A DNA stretch of 64,000 nt, taken from Lentzea sp. NBRC 102530 (GTDB lineage: Bacteria > Actinomycetota > Actinomycetes > Mycobacteriales > Pseudonocardiaceae). The position numbers were made by a program, and so were the translations under genes. The DNA is taken from the NCBI RefSeq assembly GCF_030269365.1, contig NZ_BSTF01000011.1:62001-126000 (forward strand). Direction: 5' to 3'. Within the stretch, counting starts at the first letter, position 1. Every line of letters begins with the position of its first letter. This document shows positions 61,096-64,000 of this stretch, in pieces. A model generated the notes under the pieces. That model made no database searches. It saw nothing but the letters and a program-made list of their open reading frames with translations, and was not told the origin of the DNA.

Positions 61096-62273
61096 CGTCG
61101 GCCCGAGCGGTCTCGCTGGTGGCGAAGCGCGAGTTCGTCACGAAGGTGCGCACCAGGTCGTTCCTCATCGGCACCGCGGTGATCATCGCCGTGCTCGCCG
61201 GGTACGTGGTGCTGCAGTCCGTCCTGTTCGACGACCAGCAGCGCAGTGTCGTGGGTCTGTCCGGGCAGGCCACGCAGCTCGCCGATCCGTTGAAGGACAA
61301 GGCGAAGGCGTTCGGCATCGAGCTGGAGACGCGCGACGTCACCACCGGCGGCAACCCGGAGGACCAGGTCCGCGACGGCTCGCTGGACGCGCTGGTGACC
61401 GGTGCGCCACCGGTGCTGAAGATGATCGTCAAGGGCTCCGGCGACGAGGTGCTGACGACCGTCCTGAACGACGTGCTGCGCCAGCAGGTGCTGGTCGCGC
61501 AGCTCGCGGAGGCAGGCATTGCGCCGCAGGAGGTCGCGCAGAGCCTCGCGAAGGTCGGCGTGGAGGTCACCGCGCTGGAACCCGTTGACCCACAACGGGG
61601 TCAGCGCCTCGCGATCGGGTTGATCGTGGCCGCGCTGCTGTACTACTCGTTGCTGGTCTACGGGACGATGGTCGCGCAGGGCGTGGTCGAGGAGAAGTCC
61701 AGCCGGGTCGTGGAGATCCTGCTCGCGACGCTGCGACCGTGGCAGTTGTTGCTGGGCAAGGTGATCGGCCTCGGCGCCGTCGGCCTGCTGCAGCTGCTGG
61801 TGATCTCGACGGTCGGCCTCGGGCTGTCGTCGGCGTTCGACGTGATCGACGTCAGCGCGTTCGGCGGCGCGGTCCTGCTGACCGGCGTGCTCTGGTACCT
61901 GCTGGGTTTCTTCCTGTACGCCACGGTGTTCGCGGCCGCCGCGTCCCTGGTGTCGCGGCAGGAGGAGCTGCAGTCGGTGCTGACGCCGATCAGCATGACG
62001 ATCATCGTGGCGTTCGTGGCCGGCATCAACCTGATGATCGGCAGCCCCTCCGGCTCGACGGTCACCGTCCTGTCGCTGCTGCCGCCGTTCGCCCCGATCC
62101 TGATGCCCGGCCGGATGGCGCTCGGCGTCGCACCGGCCTGGCAGGTGCTGCTGGCCGTGGCGCTCGCGTTGCTGGCCATCGCGGCCATCACGTGGCTGGG
62201 CGGCAAGGTCTACGCGAACGCCGTGCTGCGGACCGGCGCTCGCGTCAAGCTCCGCGAGGCGCTCAGGACTTGA
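61092..62273 (+). CDS. ABC-2 type permease (NatB-like)
   Basis: This 393-residue protein has one N-terminal membrane segment (~22-42), a large soluble loop and a cluster of about five segments from ~180 to 375, the NatB/YhaP plan. VVEEKSSRVVEILLATLRPWQLLLGK is the coupling region common to the family. It is likely to export a small molecule or ion; the substrate is unknown. Its 3' end overlaps the photolyase gene by 11 nt. Confidence 0.9.
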   Translation: MTSARAVSLVAKREFVTKVRTRSFLIGTAVIIAVLAGYVVLQSVLFDDQQRSVVGLSGQATQLADPLKDKAKAFGIELETRDVTTGGNPEDQVRDGSLDALVTGAPPVLKMIVKGSGDEVLTTVLNDVLRQQVLVAQLAEAGIAPQEVAQSLAKVGVEVTALEPVDPQRGQRLAIGLIVAALLYYSLLVYGTMVAQGVVEEKSSRVVEILLATLRPWQLLLGKVIGLGAVGLLQLLVISTVGLGLSSAFDVIDVSAFGGAVLLTGVLWYLLGFFLYATVFAAAASLVSRQEELQSVLTPISMTIIVAFVAGINLMIGSPSGSTVTVLSLLPPFAPILMPGRMALGVAPAWQVLLAVALALLAIAAITWLGGKVYANAVLRTGARVKLREALRT

Positions 62274-63507
62274 TCGCCTGGTAGCGGTCGAGCGCGATCT
62301 GGCGTTCGACCGCGTGGTCGACGATCGGCGTGATGGTGTGGGAGTCCGGTGCGTACCTCTTGACGTACGCGCCGTCCGGGTCGAACTTCTTGGCCTGCGT
62401 GGTCGGGTTGAAGACGCGGAAGAACGGCGCCGCGTCCGTGCCGCAGCCCGCGACCCACTGCCAGTTGTGCTGGTTCGAGGCGATGTCGCCGTCGACCAGG
62501 TGGTTCATGAAGTGCCGCGCGCCCCACCACCACGGCAGGTGCAGGTCCTTGACCAGGAAGCTGGCCACGATCATGCGCACCCGGTTGTGCATGAAGCCCT
62601 CTTGCAGCAGCTGCCTCATGCCGGCGTCGACGATGCCGAACCCCGTGCGGCCTTCCTTCCAGGCCTCGAAGAGCTCCTCGTCGTGGTCGAGTTCCATGCG
62701 GTCGAACTTGCGGTCGTAGTTCTCGCGCGCGGTCTCGGGCTTGTGCCACAGCACGTCGGCGTAGAACTCCCGCCAGGCGAGCTCGCTGCGATACGTTCCG
62801 TCACAGTCCTGCAGGAGCGTGCGGGGGTGCAGGACACCCCACCGCAGGAACGCCGACATGCGGCTGGTCGCGTCCATGTCGGGGCGGTCGCGCGTCTTGT
62901 CGTAGTCGTCGAGGCGTTCGTCGCGGAACTTCTCCCAGAGCGCGAGGGCGTCCCCGAGTCGTTCCTCCGTCTTCGGGATCTCGGCGCTGTGCGCGGGTTC
63001 GATCCAGTCCAGGGTGGACGCGTCGGTGTCCGCGGGCTTGCGCCAGCCGTGTTCCAGCCAGGCGTTGCGGAACGGCGTGAAGACCTTGAACGGCGTGCCG
63101 TCCTGCTTGCGCACCCGTCCCGGCGCGACGGCGTACGGCGAGCCGGAGCGGACGAGTTCGACGTCCCCCAACGCTTCCTCGACGGCCTCGTCCCTGCGCC
63201 TGCCGTAGGGCGCGTAGTCCGCGGAGATGTGGACGCTTTGAGCGCCGATCTCCTTGGCGATGCGGGGAACCGTCTTCACCGGATCGCCGTGCACGACCAT
63301 CAGGCGCCCGCCGAGTTCGTCGTTCAGGGCGTGCAGACAGCGATGCAGGAAATCGATTCGCGCCTGCCCCGACGGTTTCAGCAACCGGTCGTCGAGAACG
63401 AACAACGCGAGTGCGCGGGGAGATCTTTCCGCCGCGGCGAGAATGGCGGGATGATCGGATGTCCGCAAATCACGGCGGAACCAGACGAGTGACGGGGAAG
63501 AACTCAC
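62263..63507 (-). CDS. phr: DNA photolyase (cryptochrome/photolyase family)
   Basis: This 414-residue protein starts at GTG. LVWFRRDLRTSDHPAI is the N-terminal photolyase motif, and WREFYADVL, FDAGMRQL-like VDAGMRQL, NRVRMIVASFLVKDL and the DGDIASNQHNWQWVAGCGTDAAPFFRVFNP block bind FAD and substrate (the last quoted in part). It uses light to split cyclobutane pyrimidine dimers. It is somewhat shorter than E. coli PhrB (472). It lies 9 nt after an unknown small gene. Confidence 0.93.
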   Translation of the reverse strand: MSSSPSLVWFRRDLRTSDHPAILAAAERSPRALALFVLDDRLLKPSGQARIDFLHRCLHALNDELGGRLMVVHGDPVKTVPRIAKEIGAQSVHISADYAPYGRRRDEAVEEALGDVELVRSGSPYAVAPGRVRKQDGTPFKVFTPFRNAWLEHGWRKPADTDASTLDWIEPAHSAEIPKTEERLGDALALWEKFRDERLDDYDKTRDRPDMDATSRMSAFLRWGVLHPRTLLQDCDGTYRSELAWREFYADVLWHKPETARENYDRKFDRMELDHDEELFEAWKEGRTGFGIVDAGMRQLLQEGFMHNRVRMIVASFLVKDLHLPWWWGARHFMNHLVDGDIASNQHNWQWVAGCGTDAAPFFRVFNPTTQAKKFDPDGAYVKRYAPDSHTITPIVDHAVERQIALDRYQAIKS

Positions 63508-63516
63508 GTTCCGACG

Positions 63517-63861
63517 CTAAGGCGAGCGGGACGGGTCTGCATGATGGGCGCCGTCGAGCACGATCAGCCGGACCATCTCGCGCAGCCTGCCGTAGTAGTG
63601 CGCGGCGTACGGGCGGTGGTGCGGCGACGCGGGGTCGGCGAAGAGCGGGACGACCCGGTGCAGGTCGTCGAGGCAGCGGGCGGCCGTGCCGAAGATGTCG
63701 TCGTTGAGGACACCGCGATTGACCAGCCAGTTCTGCGTGCAGCCCGAAGCATCGGCGTCGACCGTGACCATGCAGACGCCGTCGATGTCGGCACCCCGCA
63801 GGCCGTGGGGGAACTTCAACTTCCGGTGCAGCGCGTACATCCGTTCGACTTCCGCTCGCAC
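63517..63861 (-). CDS. hypothetical protein upstream of photolyase
   Basis: This 114-residue protein starts at GTG (GGTGAGG upstream). It has DGVCMVTVDADASGCTQNWL and a C-terminal helix (YYGRLREMVRLIVLDGAHHAD). No family recognised. The close spacing to the photolyase gene suggests one operon. Confidence 0.6.
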   Translation of the reverse strand: MRAEVERMYALHRKLKFPHGLRGADIDGVCMVTVDADASGCTQNWLVNRGVLNDDIFGTAARCLDDLHRVVPLFADPASPHHRPYAAHYYGRLREMVRLIVLDGAHHADPSRSP

Positions 63862-63941
63862 GTCCTCACCCCCAGGTAACGCGAAAGGCGCGCCGCCCGT
63901 GGCGACGCGCCTTTCATACTGCCTGAAGAACTAGCCAGTGA

Positions 63942-64000
63942 TCAGCGGTTTTCCATCGCGACGAAGTCGCGCTCGGTCGGGCCGGTGTAGATCTGCCGCG
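63942..64000 (-). CDS. gltA: C-terminal end of probable citrate synthase
   Basis: Only the last ~19 codons are visible, reading RQIYTGPTERDFVAMENR and a TGA. R(Q)xYTGxxxRxF is the C-terminal signature of type II citrate synthase (GltA). The gene enters from the right edge. The ~80-bp gap to the next gene includes a GCGCGCC/GGCGCGC-like hairpin (~63,886-63,912). Confidence 0.6.
   Translation of the reverse strand, partial: RQIYTGPTERDFVAMENR

Overview
This is high-GC actinobacterial DNA. Many GTG and TTG starts, gene overlaps of the ATGA/GTGA/TGATG type, a WhiB-family protein, an iniBAC-like dynamin operon, type VII secretion-type proteins and an AGPS-like/GlpD locus point to the order Pseudonocardiales (a Lentzea/Saccharothrix/Amycolatopsis-like organism). 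The genus is inference. All calls come from reading the sequence and recalling protein families; no database search was run.

Positions 1-23,443 hold two actinomycete integrative and conjugative elements (AICEs) in tandem. A 90-bp sequence occurs identically at 8615-8704 and 23354-23443. It is the 3' part of a tRNA-Arg(CCT) gene (anticodon loop to CCA) plus that gene's terminator. Neither copy has the 5' half of the tRNA, so the complete tRNA and the left end of the first element must lie left of the window. Element 1 (right part, 1-8614) carries an FtsK/TraB-type DNA translocase running off the left edge, an SpdB-like membrane protein, a small membrane protein, a WhiB-like protein, an excisionase-like HTH protein, HTH regulators, a NUDIX hydrolase and a CHAT-domain protease. 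Element 2 (8615-23353, 14,739 bp) has the pSAM2-type order pra - small genes - traB - rep - xis - int on the minus strand, with traB apparently frameshifted. Its cargo is a DUF6414-like gene with a two-TM partner, an HTH/PLD-like and NUDIX pair, an HD protein, a reverse transcriptase translationally coupled to a two-TM SLATT-type protein, and an HTH-ImmA/IrrE module. Several cargo genes look visibly lower in GC than the backbone. I read both elements as carriers of defence-type cargo.

From 23.47 kb on the DNA looks like host chromosome: a small HExxH protein, GNAT, nucleoside hydrolase, LytR-CpsA-Psr protein, a STAND NTPase with 14 WD40-type repeats, a DUF2165 membrane protein and a PAS-GGDEF-EAL protein with degenerate motifs. 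Next is an envelope-stress-type locus: IniR-like LuxR regulator and Hsp70-like ATPase on the minus strand, divergent from iniB, iniA and iniC homologues. A GNAT-PhzF fusion, a LysR regulator, a divergent HxlR/QorB-like pair, a double gamma-glutamylcyclotransferase-fold protein and a DUF4232 lipoprotein follow.

At 48.27-52.75 kb lies a tightly coupled five-gene cassette: two small paralogous helical proteins, a 938-residue FtsK/EssC-like ATPase, a 147-residue helical protein and a GNAT protein. I do not recognise it as a named system. The right end holds a quinone-oxidoreductase-like gene, a 102-nt compound hairpin, an AGPS-like flavoprotein divergent from tetR-glpD, a type VII secretion-type trio (YbaB-like, EspC-like, WXG/glycine-rich), an ABC-2 exporter, a photolyase, a small unknown gene and the last codons of a probable citrate synthase gene.
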